Positions 53,042-63,126 of a DNA stretch of 64,000 nt are shown here, in pieces. Below the pieces are notes generated by a model. It worked only from the letters and a program-made list of their open reading frames with translations. It ran no database searches and had not been told where the DNA came from. Every line of letters begins with the position of its first letter. Position 1 is the first letter of the stretch. The translations under genes and the position numbers were made by a program. This DNA comes from Bradyrhizobium sp. NP1 (GTDB lineage: Bacteria; Pseudomonadota; Alphaproteobacteria; Rhizobiales; Xanthobacteraceae), in the NCBI RefSeq assembly GCF_030378205.1, contig NZ_CP127385.1:2706001-2770000 (forward strand). Reading direction: 5' to 3'.

Positions 53042-55822
53042 ATGTTGAGCCAGAGCATGCCTTTGAACGCTGAATTGCGACCCAATCGCGCTGAAGACGC
53101 CCAGGCGCTGGAGGAGGACACCCGGCTTCGCAACGATATCAGGCTGCTCGGGCGCATCCTCGGCGATACCGTCCGCGACCAAGAGGGCGCCGACGTCTTT
53201 GACCTGGTGGAGCGCATCCGGCAGACCTCGATCCGGTTCCATCGCGACGAGGACCGGCAGGCGAGGGCCGAGCTGGAAACCATCCTCGACAGCATGTCGA
53301 TCTCGGAGACGGTGCGCATCGTGCGCGCCTTCAGCTATTTCTCCCATCTTGCCAACATCGCCGAAGACCAGAACAACATCCGCCAGATGCGCGCGCCGGC
53401 TGTCGGCGGCGCACCGCGCCCGAGCGTGCTCGACCAGACGCTGGCGCATGCCCGCAACGCCGGGTTCGGTGCGGTCGAGCTCAAGCGCTTCTTCGGCTAT
53501 GCGCTGGTGAGCCCGGTGCTGACCGCGCATCCGACCGAGGTGCGGCGCAAGAGCACGATGGATCGCGAGATGGCGATCGCGGCGCTGCTCGACCGCCGTG
53601 AGCGGGTGCAGCTCAGCCCGGACGAGGTCGCAGCCAGCGACGAGCAGTTGCGCCGCGAGGTGCTGACGTTGTGGCAGACCAATCTGTTGCGACGGACCAA
53701 GCTCACCGTGCTCGACGAGGTCGCCAACGGGCTGTCGTTCTACGACTACACCTTCCTGCACGAGGTGCCGCGGCTGCACAGTGCGCTGGAAGACCGCCTG
53801 AATGAAGAGGGCGAGCTGGGCTCGTTCCTGAGGATGGGAAGCTGGATCGGCGGCGACCGCGACGGCAATCCCTTCGTCACGGCCGACGTGATGCGCGGCA
53901 CGCTGCGCCTGCAGTCGAGCCGCGTCATCAGCTTCTACCTCGAGGAGCTGCATGCACTGGGCGCGGAGCTTTCGATTGCCGCGCATCTCGCCGACATCTC
54001 CGAGGAACTGCGTGCGCTCGCCGAGCGATCGCCCGATACTTCCCCGCACCGGAGCGGCGAGCCTTATCGGCTTGCGGTCTCCGGCATCTATGCGCGGCTG
54101 ACGGCGACCGCAGCCAAGCTCGACGTCGAGATCACGCGGCGGCCGGTCGGCGCTGCCGCGCCTTACGCCAGTGCAAGGGAATTCAAGTCCGATCTCGATG
54201 TGCTCGACCGTTCCCTGATCTCCAACAACTCGCGCGTCATCGCGCGCGGGCGCTTGCGGCTGTTGCGGCGCGCGGTCGACTGCTTCGGCTTCCATCTGGC
54301 GCGGCTCGACATCAGGCAGAATTCTGCCGTGCATGAACGCACCGTGGCCGAGTTGCTCGATGCCGCCATCCCCGGCATGTCCTACCTCGCGCTCAGCGAA
54401 GACGCCCGCGTGGCGCTGCTGTCGAGCGAGTTGCGCAGCGCGCGGCCGCTCACCTCGTCCTTTGTGAAATACAGCGAGGAGACCCTGAGCGAGCTCGCGG
54501 TGTTCCACGGCGCTGCCGAGGCGCATGCCAAGTTCGGCCCCGACGCCATCCCGCAATGCATCATCTCGATGTGCAAGGGCATGTCGGACATGCTCGAGGT
54601 CGCGCTGCTGCTCAAGGAGGTCGGCCTGGTCGATCCTTCCGGCCGCAGCGCCATCAACATCGTGCCGCTGTTCGAGACGATCGAAGACCTGCAGGCTTGC
54701 AGCGGCATCATGGACCGCATGCTGGCGTTGCACGACTATCGCAAGCTGGTCGACAGCCGCGGCGGGGTGCAGGAGGTGATGCTCGGCTATTCCGACAGCA
54801 ACAAGGATGGCGGCTTCGTCACCTCGGGCTGGGAACTCTACAAGGCCGAGATCGGGCTCGTGGACGTGTTCGAGCGCCACGGCGTACGGCTGCGGCTGTT
54901 CCACGGCCGCGGCGGATCGGTCGGCCGCGGCGGCGGGCCGAGCTATGACGCCATCGTCGCCCAGCCGGGCGGGGCGGTGAACGGCCAGATCCGGATCACC
55001 GAGCAGGGCGAGATCATCTCCAGCAAATATTCCAACGCCGAGGTCGGTCGCAGCAACCTGGAAATCCTGGCCGCTGCGACGCTGGAAGCGAGCCTGTTGC
55101 AGCCCAGGCAGAGCGCGCCGCGCCGCGAATATCTGACCGCGATGGATGAGCTGTCCTCGCTTGCCTTCAAGGCCTATCGCGGCCTGGTCTACGAGACCGA
55201 GGGCTTCTCCGACTATTTCTGGGCCTCCACCGTCATCACCGAGATCGCGACGCTCAACATCGGCAGCCGCCCCGCCTCGCGCAAGAAGACGCGCGCGATC
55301 GAGGACCTGCGGGCAATTCCGTGGGTGTTCTCCTGGGCGCAGTGCCGGCTGATGCTGCCGGGCTGGTACGGTTTCGGCAGCGCGGTCGAGGCCTGGATCG
55401 CGGAGCATCCGGAGCAGGGCATGGCTTTCCTGCAGGAGCTCTACCGCGAGTGGCCGTTCTTCCGCATGCTGTTGTCGAACATGGACATGGTGCTCGCCAA
55501 GAGCTCGATCGCGATCGCCTCGCGCTATGCGGAGCTCGTGCCCGACGTCGACTTGCGCGAGCAAATCTTCGGCCGCATTCGTCGCGAATGGCACCTCTCG
55601 ATCGAGACGCTGCTCGACATCATGGGCCATGAGCGGCTGTTGCAGGGCAACCCGCTGCTTGAGCGCTCGGTGCGCCACCGCTTTCCCTATCTCGATCCGC
55701 TCAACCATGTGCAGGTCGAGCTGCTCAAGGAACACCGCGCCAACAATCCGGACGAGGCGGTGCTGCGCGGCATCCAGCTCACCATCAACGGCATCTCGGC
55801 GGGATTGAGGAACACGGGCTGA
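53042..55822 (+). CDS. ppc: Phosphoenolpyruvate carboxylase
   Basis: Anaplerotic enzyme of 926 aa that carboxylates phosphoenolpyruvate to oxaloacetate. The active-site H163 is in [35 protein letters not shown] and the substrate loop [14 protein letters not shown] follow, and the C-terminus is the conserved NTG. The start at 53042 has a GGAGAG Shine-Dalgarno sequence 6 bases upstream; the frame is open into the synthetase gene but that part is not PEPC-like. The N-terminus is extended relative to E. coli Ppc, as in other Bradyrhizobiaceae. Confidence 0.96.
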   Translation: MLSQSMPLNAELRPNRAEDAQALEEDTRLRNDIRLLGRILGDTVRDQEGADVFDLVERIRQTSIRFHRDEDRQARAELETILDSMSISETVRIVRAFSYFSHLANIAEDQNNIRQMRAPAVGGAPRPSVLDQTLAHARNAGFGAVELKRFFGYALVSPVLTAHPTEVRRKSTMDREMAIAALLDRRERVQLSPDEVAASDEQLRREVLTLWQTNLLRRTKLTVLDEVANGLSFYDYTFLHEVPRLHSALEDRLNEEGELGSFLRMGSWIGGDRDGNPFVTADVMRGTLRLQSSRVISFYLEELHALGAELSIAAHLADISEELRALAERSPDTSPHRSGEPYRLAVSGIYARLTATAAKLDVEITRRPVGAAAPYASAREFKSDLDVLDRSLISNNSRVIARGRLRLLRRAVDCFGFHLARLDIRQNSAVHERTVAELLDAAIPGMSYLALSEDARVALLSSELRSARPLTSSFVKYSEETLSELAVFHGAAEAHAKFGPDAIPQCIISMCKGMSDMLEVALLLKEVGLVDPSGRSAINIVPLFETIEDLQACSGIMDRMLALHDYRKLVDSRGGVQEVMLGYSDSNKDGGFVTSGWELYKAEIGLVDVFERHGVRLRLFHGRGGSVGRGGGPSYDAIVAQPGGAVNGQIRITEQGEIISSKYSNAEVGRSNLEILAAATLEASLLQPRQSAPRREYLTAMDELSSLAFKAYRGLVYETEGFSDYFWASTVITEIATLNIGSRPASRKKTRAIEDLRAIPWVFSWAQCRLMLPGWYGFGSAVEAWIAEHPEQGMAFLQELYREWPFFRMLLSNMDMVLAKSSIAIASRYAELVPDVDLREQIFGRIRREWHLSIETLLDIMGHERLLQGNPLLERSVRHRFPYLDPLNHVQVELLKEHRANNPDEAVLRGIQLTINGISAGLRNTG

Positions 55823-55866
55823 AAAAGGCGAGTGGCGAAACAGACTGGTCCAATTCGCTACTCGCT
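55822..55866 (-). terminator. Rho-independent terminator of the SMP-30 gene
   Basis: Read on the minus strand, GCGAGTAGCGAA and TTCGCCACTCGC form a 12-bp stem with one mismatch, followed by CCTTTTTC. Plus-strand positions are 55854-55865 and 55828-55839, with the T-tract complement at 55822-55827. It lies directly after the SMP-30 stop and reaches into the ppc stop region; ppc itself has no T-tract terminator here. Confidence 0.7.
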
Positions 55867-55882
55867 ATTCCCTCTTCGCTGA

Positions 55883-57031
55883 TTACGGCTTCATGGCGCC
55901 TTGCGCGCTCGTATAGACCGCGTAGAGCGATGTCGAGCCGCAGATATAAAGCCGGTTTCGCTGCTGACCACCGAAGCACAAATTGGCGACTGTCTCAGGA
56001 ATGTGGATCTTGCCGAGTAATTCGCCGTCTTTGGTGTAGCAGCGCACGCCGTCCTCATTCGGATCGCCCCAGCCCACAGAGCACCAGACGCGGCCCTCGG
56101 TATCGCAGCGCAGCCCGTCGGTGATGCTCGGCTTGGGCATCTCCGCGAAGACCTTGCTGTTCGACACCTTGCCGCCGGCGACGTCCAGGTCGAACACGCG
56201 GATATGCGACGGGTTGTCAGGTCCGTCGGTGAAGCCGGTGTCGATGACATAGAGCTTCTTCTCGTCAGGCGACAGCGTAATGCCGTTGGGTTCGACGAAG
56301 TCGTCGACGACAACCTTGATCTCGCCGGATTTCGGATCGACCCGGTAGACGTTGTGCTTGTCCTGCTCGGGATCGGCCTTGACGCCTTCATAGTAGCCGC
56401 CGATGCCGTAGATGGGATCGGTGAACCAGATCGCGCCGTCGGACGTGACGACGGCGTCGTTGGGTGAGTTCAGCCGCTTGCCGTTGTATTTGTCGGCGAT
56501 GATGGTGATCGAGCCATCGAGTTCGGTTCGCGTCACGCGGCGGCCGGAATGTTCGCAGGTGATCAGGCGTCCTTCGCGGTCGATGGTGTTGCCGTTCGAG
56601 TTCATCGACGGCTGACGGTAGACGCTGACATGACCGTCATCCTCCGAAAAGCGCATGATCCGATTGTTCGGAATGTCGCTGAACAGCACATAGCGTCCGG
56701 CGGGGAAGTAAACCGGTCCCTCGGCCCAACGGAATCCGGTCGCGACGCGTTCAACCGCCATGGTTCCGGCGAAGGCCGGAAAGTCGGCCGGCCCGAACGA
56801 GACCTTGGGCTTTTTCATCGACTCCAGGTGCGAGTCCGGATAGCGGCTTCCCGGCAGCGGTCCCAGCGGCAGCGGGGCGGTTGATCGGGTCGGCGCGCCC
56901 GTTTGACCCGATGGCGCTACGGTTTCGGCAAAGGCGCTCGTGGATGCGGTCGCCGCGGCCAAGGCCGCCGCGCCTTTCATGATGGCGCGGCGGTTGAACA
57001 AATGATCGCGAAAGGTCAGTGGAGTTGTCAT
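55883..57031 (-). CDS. SMP-30/gluconolactonase family protein with Tat signal
   Basis: Exported lactonase-type beta-propeller of 382 aa. The N-terminus RRAIMKGAAALAAATASTSAFA is a twin-arginine signal peptide with an AFA cleavage region near residue 35. Propeller motifs include RWAEGPVYF (metal-binding Glu), LNSPNDAVVTSDGAIWFTD and VEPNGITLSPDEKKLYV, typical of Zn- or Ca-dependent sugar lactonases. It probably opens a sugar or alcohol lactone in the periplasm. The start at 57031 has a GGGAGGA Shine-Dalgarno sequence; an in-frame ATG 15 bases upstream lacks one. Confidence 0.87.
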   Translation of the reverse strand: MTTPLTFRDHLFNRRAIMKGAAALAAATASTSAFAETVAPSGQTGAPTRSTAPLPLGPLPGSRYPDSHLESMKKPKVSFGPADFPAFAGTMAVERVATGFRWAEGPVYFPAGRYVLFSDIPNNRIMRFSEDDGHVSVYRQPSMNSNGNTIDREGRLITCEHSGRRVTRTELDGSITIIADKYNGKRLNSPNDAVVTSDGAIWFTDPIYGIGGYYEGVKADPEQDKHNVYRVDPKSGEIKVVVDDFVEPNGITLSPDEKKLYVIDTGFTDGPDNPSHIRVFDLDVAGGKVSNSKVFAEMPKPSITDGLRCDTEGRVWCSVGWGDPNEDGVRCYTKDGELLGKIHIPETVANLCFGGQQRNRLYICGSTSLYAVYTSAQGAMKP

Positions 57032-57123
57032 GATTTCCTCCCACATTTTCTTGTTGGAAGGAAATCATCAGATGCCAATCCGGCATAAAGCGGGCGATCA
57101 ACCTGAGATAGATCGATCCGTTC

Positions 57124-58038
57124 TCAGATCGCGTCCCAGCTGAAGACGTCGGCGGAGCGGTCGAGCTTGTAGAACGACGGCCTCAGTGCCGGCATCGCGT
57201 GCTCGGCGATGGTGTGCGGTGTCCAGCCCTCGCTGCGTTGCACCGAACGCAGCGGGCGCGACTGGCTCATCAGGAAGATCTCGTTCATGCGCACGGCAAA
57301 GATCTGTCCCGTCACCTCCTTCGAGGCGTCGGCGAGCAGGTAGGCCACGATTGGCGCGATCTTCTCCGGTCCCATCTGCTGGATCTTCGCCACCCGCGCC
57401 TTCTCGGCTTCCGTCTCGGTCGGAATGGTGCCGATCAGCCGGCTCCAGGCAAACGGCGAGACGCAGTTCGAGCGCACGTTGAAGCGGTTCATGTCGAGCG
57501 CGATCGACTTCGACAAGCCAACGATGCCGAGCTTGGCGGCGGCATAGTTGGCCTGACCGAAATTGCCGACAAGGCCGGACGTCGAGGTGAAATGCACGAA
57601 GGAGCCGCTTTCCTGCTCCCGGAACAAGCGCGCGGCGGCATGGGAGACATAGAATGAGCCCATCAGATGAACCTTGATGACGGCCTCGAACGCCTCCACG
57701 CTCATGCGGTGGAAGATCATGTCGCGCAGGATTCCGGCATTGTTGACGACGCCGTCGAGCCTGCCGAAATGATCGGTCGCCGCTTTCACGATGCGGCTGG
57801 CAGGGATCGCTTCCGCCACCGTCTCGAAATTGGCAACCGCGGTGCCGCCGTGCTTCCTGATCTCATCGACCACTTCCTCGGCCGGCGCCGCATTCGTTCC
57901 CGATCCGTCGGCCGCGCCGCCGGGATCGTTGACCACGACCTTGGCGCCTTCGGCGGCGCAAAGCAGCGCGATCGCGCGGCCGATGCCGCGGCCCGCGCCG
58001 GTGACGATGATGGATTTTCCTTCCAGCGATTTGGCCAT
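57124..58038 (-). CDS. SDR-family dehydrogenase, multifunctional-enzyme type 2-like
   Basis: SDR of 304 aa resembling the (3R)-hydroxyacyl-CoA dehydrogenase part of peroxisomal MFE-2/HSD17B4. TGAGRGIGRA is at 13-22, NNAG at 99-102, and the active site is complete: S152 in FTSTSG, Y165 and K169 in NYAAAKLG. The segment HGGTAVAN and the long insertion VVVNDPGGAADGSGTN match this branch. It follows the thiolase and DUF35 genes on the same strand across a repeat. It probably oxidises a 3-hydroxyacyl-CoA, perhaps of a sterol-like or branched side chain. Confidence 0.88.
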   Translation of the reverse strand: MAKSLEGKSIIVTGAGRGIGRAIALLCAAEGAKVVVNDPGGAADGSGTNAAPAEEVVDEIRKHGGTAVANFETVAEAIPASRIVKAATDHFGRLDGVVNNAGILRDMIFHRMSVEAFEAVIKVHLMGSFYVSHAAARLFREQESGSFVHFTSTSGLVGNFGQANYAAAKLGIVGLSKSIALDMNRFNVRSNCVSPFAWSRLIGTIPTETEAEKARVAKIQQMGPEKIAPIVAYLLADASKEVTGQIFAVRMNEIFLMSQSRPLRSVQRSEGWTPHTIAEHAMPALRPSFYKLDRSADVFSWDAI

Positions 58039-58071
58039 GGCGTTTTCTCCCGCTTCTGCCGTTGCTTCTTA

Positions 58072-58201
58072 CCTCGCCCCGCTTGCGGGGAGAGGTCGCA
58101 TCGCATCGAAAGATGCGATGCGGGTGAGGGGGACTCAGCGAGCTGCGCTCGTGGAGGCGGCCCCTCACCCCGACCCGTTCCCCGCAAGCGCGGGGAGAGG
58201 G
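58072..58201. repeat. About 130-bp dispersed repeat of nested hairpins
   Basis: Three GC-rich hairpins in series: CCTCGCCCCGC-TT-GCGGGGAGAGG-like ends (58072-58095), a perfect 11-bp stem CGCATCGCATC-GAAA-GATGCGATGCG (58097-58122), and a CCCGCAAGCGCGGGG-type hairpin at 58180-58197. I recognise the layout from rhizobial intergenic repeats. It separates the thiolase gene from the SDR gene. Confidence 0.75.
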
Positions 58202-58233
58202 AGAAGAAAGAGTCGCCGGCTCGTAGTGAATCG

Positions 58234-59373
58234 TCACTTCTCGTTCGTAAAAATGATCGTGCCTGACGCGGCGAACATGCCACCGACGCCGTGGCAGACC
58301 GAAATCTTCGCTCCCGGCACTTGCGCCGGCGCCAGCCCACGCATCTGCCGCACACTCTCCTGCAGCGCGTACATGCCGTACATGCCGGAATGCATGTAAC
58401 TCAATCCGCCGCCATTGGTGTTGAGCGGCAATTTCCCGCCAGGCCGCGTATGGCCGTCGGCGATGAATTTCCCGGTTTCTTCATGCGGCATGAAGCCGAG
58501 ATCGCCGAGCCCGTAGAGCGGCAGATGCGCAAAGGCGTCGTAGATCATCAGGTGATCGACGTCCTTGTGGGTGATGCCGGCTTCGCGGAAGGCGAGGGGG
58601 CCGGCGACCTTGAAGGCGCGCGAGGAGTTGAAGGTCTGCATCTGGCTGACCATCGGCGTCTCCACGCTCTCGCCGGTGCCGAGGATGTAGACCGGTTTCT
58701 GCGGAAAGTCCTTCGCACGTTCCGCCGAGGTCAGGATCAGCGCGCCGCCGCCGTCGGTGACGAGGCAGCATTGCAGCAGGCGGAACGGATAGGCGATCAT
58801 CCGCGAGTTCAGGACGTCGGCAACCGTGATCGGCTCCTTCATCGTCGCGCGCGGATTCTTCGCCGCCCATTCGCGCTGCACCACCGCGACCATCGCGATC
58901 TGCTCGTGGGTGATGCCGTGGGTCTTCATGTAGCGCAGCACCGGAATCGGGAACATGCTCGCGGGCGTCGTGACGCCATAGGGCAGCTCGAACTGCCCGT
59001 TTAGGCTGTCGGGACCGATCATGCGCGGCGTACGTCCGATGTTCGACTTGCCGCTTTCGGCGTGGGTAATCAGCACGGTTCTGCAAAGGCCGGCTTCGAT
59101 GGCGGCGGCCGCATGACGGACATGCAGCATGAAGGAGCAGCCGCCGACCGAGGTGCCGTCGACCCATGTCGGCGTAATGCCGAGATAATGACAGATCTGC
59201 TGCGGCGTCTCGACCGCGGTCGCGAAGCCGTCGATGTCCGACAGCTTCAGTCCGGCATCGGCGATCGCGTTCAGCGCCGCATCCGCGTGCAACTGGATCT
59301 GCGACATGTTCGGGATGACGCCGAGTTCGGTGGTCTCGGCCGCGCCCACGATGGCAACCTGGTTCCTGCGCAT
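58234..59373 (-). CDS. Thiolase, SCP-x/lipid-transfer-like
   Basis: Thiolase-fold enzyme of 379 aa of the SCP-x type, which with a DUF35 partner often acts as thiolase or retro-aldolase on steroid or branched side-chain CoA esters. The candidate nucleophile Cys is in SVGGCSFMLHV; the NxGG motif appears as NTNGGGLSYMHSGMYGM and the C-terminal region carries VCHGVGGMFAASG. Its start lies 5 bases downstream of the DUF35 gene's stop, which strongly supports a functional pair. Confidence 0.87.
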   Translation of the reverse strand: MRRNQVAIVGAAETTELGVIPNMSQIQLHADAALNAIADAGLKLSDIDGFATAVETPQQICHYLGITPTWVDGTSVGGCSFMLHVRHAAAAIEAGLCRTVLITHAESGKSNIGRTPRMIGPDSLNGQFELPYGVTTPASMFPIPVLRYMKTHGITHEQIAMVAVVQREWAAKNPRATMKEPITVADVLNSRMIAYPFRLLQCCLVTDGGGALILTSAERAKDFPQKPVYILGTGESVETPMVSQMQTFNSSRAFKVAGPLAFREAGITHKDVDHLMIYDAFAHLPLYGLGDLGFMPHEETGKFIADGHTRPGGKLPLNTNGGGLSYMHSGMYGMYALQESVRQMRGLAPAQVPGAKISVCHGVGGMFAASGTIIFTNEK

Positions 59374-59378
59374 GGTGC

Positions 59379-59789
59379 TTACCCCTTCGCCGGGCGGAAC
59401 AGGGGAAGGCTGATGGCGTCGTCGAGCTTCTCGAACTTCACCTCGAGCGGCATGTCGAGTTCGAGCGCCTCCGGCGTCTGCGGGCAGTCGACGATGTTGG
59501 TCATCATCCGCGGGCCTTCATCGAGCTCGACCACCGCGATGGAATAGGGCGGGGTGAAGCCGGGCGCGGGACGGTGATGGATGATGTAGCTGTAGAGCTT
59601 GCCCCTGCCGCTCGCCTTGAAGACGGAAACCTTGCGCGAAGCGCAGGACGGGCAGAACGGCCGCGGCGGGAAGTAGACATGGGCGCAGGCGTCGCAGCGC
59701 TGCAGGCGCAATTCGCCGGCCCTTGTGCCATCCCAGAAATGCTGGGTCTCCGGTGTTGGTTTGGGTCGCGCACGCGTCGCTTCGGCCAT
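59379..59789 (-). CDS. DUF35 Zn-ribbon OB-fold protein
   Basis: Acyl-CoA-binding accessory protein of 136 aa. The rubredoxin-like zinc ribbon uses C32, C35, C46 and C49 (RCDACAHVYFPPRPFCPSCA), and the OB-fold follows (FKASGRGKLYSYIIHHRP). DUF35 proteins form obligate complexes with SCP-x-type thiolases, as the neighbouring gene implies. The start at 59789 has an AGGAGG sequence 9 bases upstream; the frame is open to 59942 but that part is not conserved in the family. Confidence 0.88.
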   Translation of the reverse strand: MAEATRARPKPTPETQHFWDGTRAGELRLQRCDACAHVYFPPRPFCPSCASRKVSVFKASGRGKLYSYIIHHRPAPGFTPPYSIAVVELDEGPRMMTNIVDCPQTPEALELDMPLEVKFEKLDDAISLPLFRPAKG

Positions 59790-59921
59790 GCGGGCTCTTC
59801 CTCCTGTACGGGCCGTGCGGCCCGGTCGTTTTCCGACCTTGATGCGCCTTGCATGGCTACTCGTCAACGGTCCGGCGAAGCCGGCGCATGGCGCATATTC
59901 CGGCTCACGCAAAAGGATAAG

Positions 59922-59942
59922 GTGGGAGCGCTTGTATCCCAC
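59922..59942. promoter_or_regulatory. Candidate operator GTGGGA-N9-TCCCAC
   Basis: A perfect 6-bp inverted repeat with a 9-base centre in the 206-base gap between the divergent DUF35 and binding-protein genes. It might be bound by a regulator of either unit; no regulator gene is in the window nearby. Confidence 0.3.
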
Positions 59943-59995
59943 TGGTCAGGCCGGTAGAACAGCCATCAAGCCAAGAGAGTCCGGGAGGATCAATA

Positions 59996-61243
59996 ATGCT
60001 CAAGCTGATCGGCGCGCTGCTCGCCGCCAATCTCGCGCTGGCCACGCAGGCATACGCTGCGGATGCGCCATCTGAAATCAAGATTGGTACGCTCTACGCT
60101 TCGTCGGGCCGCTATGCGTCGATCTCGATGCCGGTCCACAGCGCGCTGAAGCTCTGGGTCGATCAGAAGAACGCGGAAGGCGGCGTCTATGTGAAGGCGT
60201 TCGACAAGAAGATTCCGATCAAGCTCGTCGCCTATGACGATCAGAGCAACACCGCGACCGCCTCCACGCTCTATAACCAGCTCATCACCCAGGACAAGGT
60301 GGACCTCCTGGTCGCCGATTCCGGCTCGGTGCTGACGGCGCCGGCGGTCGCGATCGCGCGCGACCACAAGATGTTCCTGTTCGACCAGACCGGCACCGGC
60401 GCGAGCTTCTTCTCCAAGGACAATCCGTATATCGCGCTGATGGCCGATCCGGTCTCGACCGTCTGGCCGAAGCCGGTCGCGGATTTCATCACCCATGACG
60501 GGCCGGCGCTGGGCATCAAGAAAGTCGCCATCCTCTACGCGACCAACGAGTTCACCGGCACCCAGGCCAACGCGTTCCGCAAGTTTGTCAAGGATTCCGG
60601 TGCGCCGATCGAGATCGTCTACGACCAGGGCATTCCGACCGAAACAACCAATTACACGGTCATCATCAACAACATCAACAACACCAATCCCGACGCGGTG
60701 ATTCACTTCGGCTACGCGCCGAACGACATCGCCTTCCTGCGCAACGTCCAGGACGTCGGCGTCAAGTTCAAGATGCTGTTCTGCATCTATCCGGGGCTGG
60801 AGACCGAGCTGCTCGAGAAGAATGTCGGCGCCAAGGGGCTCGAGCACGTCTTCACCTATGTGCCGCCCTCCGAGCTCGAATATCCCGTCAATTTCGGCAT
60901 GAGCATGAAGGACTACAAGGCTGCCTGGGACAAGAAGTACTCGGACGGCAAGATCGAGTTCGGCTTCAACGCGGTGGCCGGCTACACCACCGCGCTCGTG
61001 ATCGAAAAGACGCTGTCGGTCGCCAACAACCTTGATCAGCTCGAACTGCGCCGCGCGGTGTTCAGCCTGTCCAACGAGCTCAAGACGCTCGACGGCACCT
61101 TCGCGCTGGACGAGACCGGCGGCCAGATCGGCGAGCTGACGCCGCTCGGCCAGCTCGAGCTGAACGACCACGGCCATATCAAGTTCATCTCGGTCTATCC
61201 GCACGAGACAGCGACCGGCAAGCCGGTCTATCCGCGTCCATGA
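59996..61243 (+). CDS. LIV-type ABC transporter substrate-binding protein (second system)
   Basis: Periplasmic binding protein of 415 aa. Residues 1-21 are a Sec signal peptide ending QAYA before AD. The mature domain begins IKIGTLYASSGRYASIS, the usual peripla_BP_6 opening. A GGGAGGA Shine-Dalgarno sequence precedes the ATG. The protein resembles binding proteins for aromatic or other amino-acid-like carboxylates; the ligand is not readable. It starts the transporter operon that continues to the window end. Confidence 0.9.
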   Translation: MLKLIGALLAANLALATQAYAADAPSEIKIGTLYASSGRYASISMPVHSALKLWVDQKNAEGGVYVKAFDKKIPIKLVAYDDQSNTATASTLYNQLITQDKVDLLVADSGSVLTAPAVAIARDHKMFLFDQTGTGASFFSKDNPYIALMADPVSTVWPKPVADFITHDGPALGIKKVAILYATNEFTGTQANAFRKFVKDSGAPIEIVYDQGIPTETTNYTVIINNINNTNPDAVIHFGYAPNDIAFLRNVQDVGVKFKMLFCIYPGLETELLEKNVGAKGLEHVFTYVPPSELEYPVNFGMSMKDYKAAWDKKYSDGKIEFGFNAVAGYTTALVIEKTLSVANNLDQLELRRAVFSLSNELKTLDGTFALDETGGQIGELTPLGQLELNDHGHIKFISVYPHETATGKPVYPRP

Positions 61244-61286
61244 GGCGGCAGGGGGCTGACGTGGGCGCAGCGGAGGCGAGAAGCTG

Positions 61287-62213
61287 ATGCTCGTCTACGC
61301 GCTCGTCGCCGGCGTGCTGTTCGGGCTCTATTTCAGCCTGGTCGGCATCGGCCTCAATCTCGTGTTCGGCGTCATGCGCATCGTCAACCTTGCGCATGGC
61401 GACATCCTGATGCTGGGCGCCTTCATCGCGTTTGGCGTGGTGACGCTTGCGGGTATCGATCCCTTGTTCGCAGTGCCGCTGGCCTTCGTCGTGTTCCTGC
61501 TGGCGGGGCTTTTGCTCTACTGGGTGCTGGTGCCGCGGCTGCAGGGCTCGGTGAATCCGGAGATGCTGTCGATCATCCTGTTCTTCGGACTGTCGCAGGT
61601 GATCGAGGCGGTCACGACGATCTACGCCGGAACCAGCGAGCGCTCGATCCAGAGCCGTGCGCTCGGCACGGTGTTCACGACGATCAAGGTGAAATGGTTT
61701 GGCGGCAAGGCGGATGCGCCGGGCCCGGTGCAGATCTTCGGCCAGAGCTTCCCGGCGCCCTGGGTGATCGCGGCCGGGGCCAGCCTGATCGCGATCGCCT
61801 TGGTCTATGTCTATCTTTATCGCACGCGGCTCGGGACGCTGACGCGCGCGGTGATGTCGCGACGCGACGAGGCGCTGGCGACCGGCATCGACGTCGATCG
61901 CGTCTCGGCGGCGGCCTTCGGCATCGGGCTTGGCCTCGCCGCGGTTGCCGGCGTGTTTGCGCCCTTCATGTTCGGCTCGGTGACGCCGGCCTTCGGCGCA
62001 GATGCGACCGTCACATCCTTTGCCATCGTCGTGCTCGGCTCGCTGGGCAATCCCCTGGGCACCGCGCTCGGCGGCGTCGTTTACGGCGTCTGCTACATGC
62101 TGGTGCAGACCTATTTGAGTTCCTGGGCCGATCTCTTGCCTTATGTGCTGTTGATCCTGATCCTCTTGTTGCGGCCGAGCGGTCTGCTCGGAAGGCGGGT
62201 GCGCGTTGCCTAG
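61287..62213 (+). CDS. LIV-type ABC transporter permease (LivH-like, second system)
   Basis: Inner-membrane permease of 308 aa with about eight helices. GVLFGLYFSLVGIGLNLVFG followed by VMRIVNLAHGDILMLG is the LivH opening, and VVLGSLGNPLGTALGG is the ATPase-contact loop. It begins 43 bases after the binding-protein gene and overlaps the next permease gene by 8 bases. Confidence 0.91.
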   Translation: MLVYALVAGVLFGLYFSLVGIGLNLVFGVMRIVNLAHGDILMLGAFIAFGVVTLAGIDPLFAVPLAFVVFLLAGLLLYWVLVPRLQGSVNPEMLSIILFFGLSQVIEAVTTIYAGTSERSIQSRALGTVFTTIKVKWFGGKADAPGPVQIFGQSFPAPWVIAAGASLIAIALVYVYLYRTRLGTLTRAVMSRRDEALATGIDVDRVSAAAFGIGLGLAAVAGVFAPFMFGSVTPAFGADATVTSFAIVVLGSLGNPLGTALGGVVYGVCYMLVQTYLSSWADLLPYVLLILILLLRPSGLLGRRVRVA

Positions 62214-63126
62214 CGCGTTCAAGCACACGCTGTTCATCCTGCTGCCGCTGGTCGCCGTGTTCGCGGTGCTGCCGGGCGTCTACCAGAACCACCTGCTGCT
62301 GTTCAATTTCGTGATCTTCCTGATCCTGGCGCAGGGCGTGAACATCATCTACGGCTTCACCGGCTACCTGCCGTTCGGCTATGTCGGCTTCTTCGGCGCC
62401 GGCGCCTATGGCTTTGCCATCATGGTGATGCACTACCAATTGCCCGCGGCCGTGGCGGTCCTCGTCGGCGGGCTCGTCGGCGTCGCGCTGGGCCTCCTGC
62501 TGACGCCGCTGCTTCGGCTGTCGGGCGCCTATTTTGCGATTGCCAATCTCGCAGCATCGCTTGCCGTGCTGCATTTTGTCGCCAACCCGGCGCTTGAAGA
62601 CATCACGCGCGGACCTTACGGCGTCTCGCTGACCGGCACCTTCAACCCGACGCAGGCCTATGCCGGCGCACTGGTCATCCTGACGCTGACGGTCGGCGCC
62701 GTCATCTTTCTGAAGAACGCCCGCTTTGGGCTGGCGCTGCAGGCGGTGCGCGAGGATTCGGTCTCCGCCGCCATGGCCGGCGTCAACGTCGTGAAGATGC
62801 GCGTGATTGCGTGGCTGGCGTCGGCGCTGGTCGCCGGCCTCGCCGGCGGCGTCTACGCCTGGTACGTCTCGGTTTTTTACCCGGACAACGTGTTTTCCGG
62901 CGAGTTCTCGATCTTCGCGATCGTGTTCGCGCTGTTCGGTGGGGTGGCGACCATCACCGGTCCGATCGTCGGTGTCATCATCCTCTACGGCATCTACAAC
63001 CTGATCGGCTTCACCACGCCGCAATATTTCCAGCTCATCTATGGCCTTCTGATCATGGGGCTGGTGCTGTTCCTGCCGGCCGGCCTGGTGTCGCTGGCAA
63101 CGCGGAGGGGCTGGCATGTCCCTTGA
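62206..63126 (+). CDS. LIV-type ABC transporter permease (LivM-like, second system), TTG start
   Basis: Inner-membrane permease of 306 aa. NIIYGFTGYLPFGYVGFFGA and the C-terminal QLIYGLLIMGLVLFLPAGLV are LivM-like. The best-placed start is TTG at 62206, overlapping the LivH-like stop; a GGAAGGCGGG stretch upstream is a modest Shine-Dalgarno sequence. An ATG much later would cut the first helix, so TTG is preferred. Confidence 0.88.
   Translation: MPSAFKHTLFILLPLVAVFAVLPGVYQNHLLLFNFVIFLILAQGVNIIYGFTGYLPFGYVGFFGAGAYGFAIMVMHYQLPAAVAVLVGGLVGVALGLLLTPLLRLSGAYFAIANLAASLAVLHFVANPALEDITRGPYGVSLTGTFNPTQAYAGALVILTLTVGAVIFLKNARFGLALQAVREDSVSAAMAGVNVVKMRVIAWLASALVAGLAGGVYAWYVSVFYPDNVFSGEFSIFAIVFALFGGVATITGPIVGVIILYGIYNLIGFTTPQYFQLIYGLLIMGLVLFLPAGLVSLATRRGWHVP

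Noticed and set aside
52928..55735. A 935-codon open frame antisense to ppc
   Set aside because: It is a by-product of GC-rich codon use on the ppc strand: no recognised domain, Arg/His/Asp-rich composition, and it runs through the conserved PEPC motifs.
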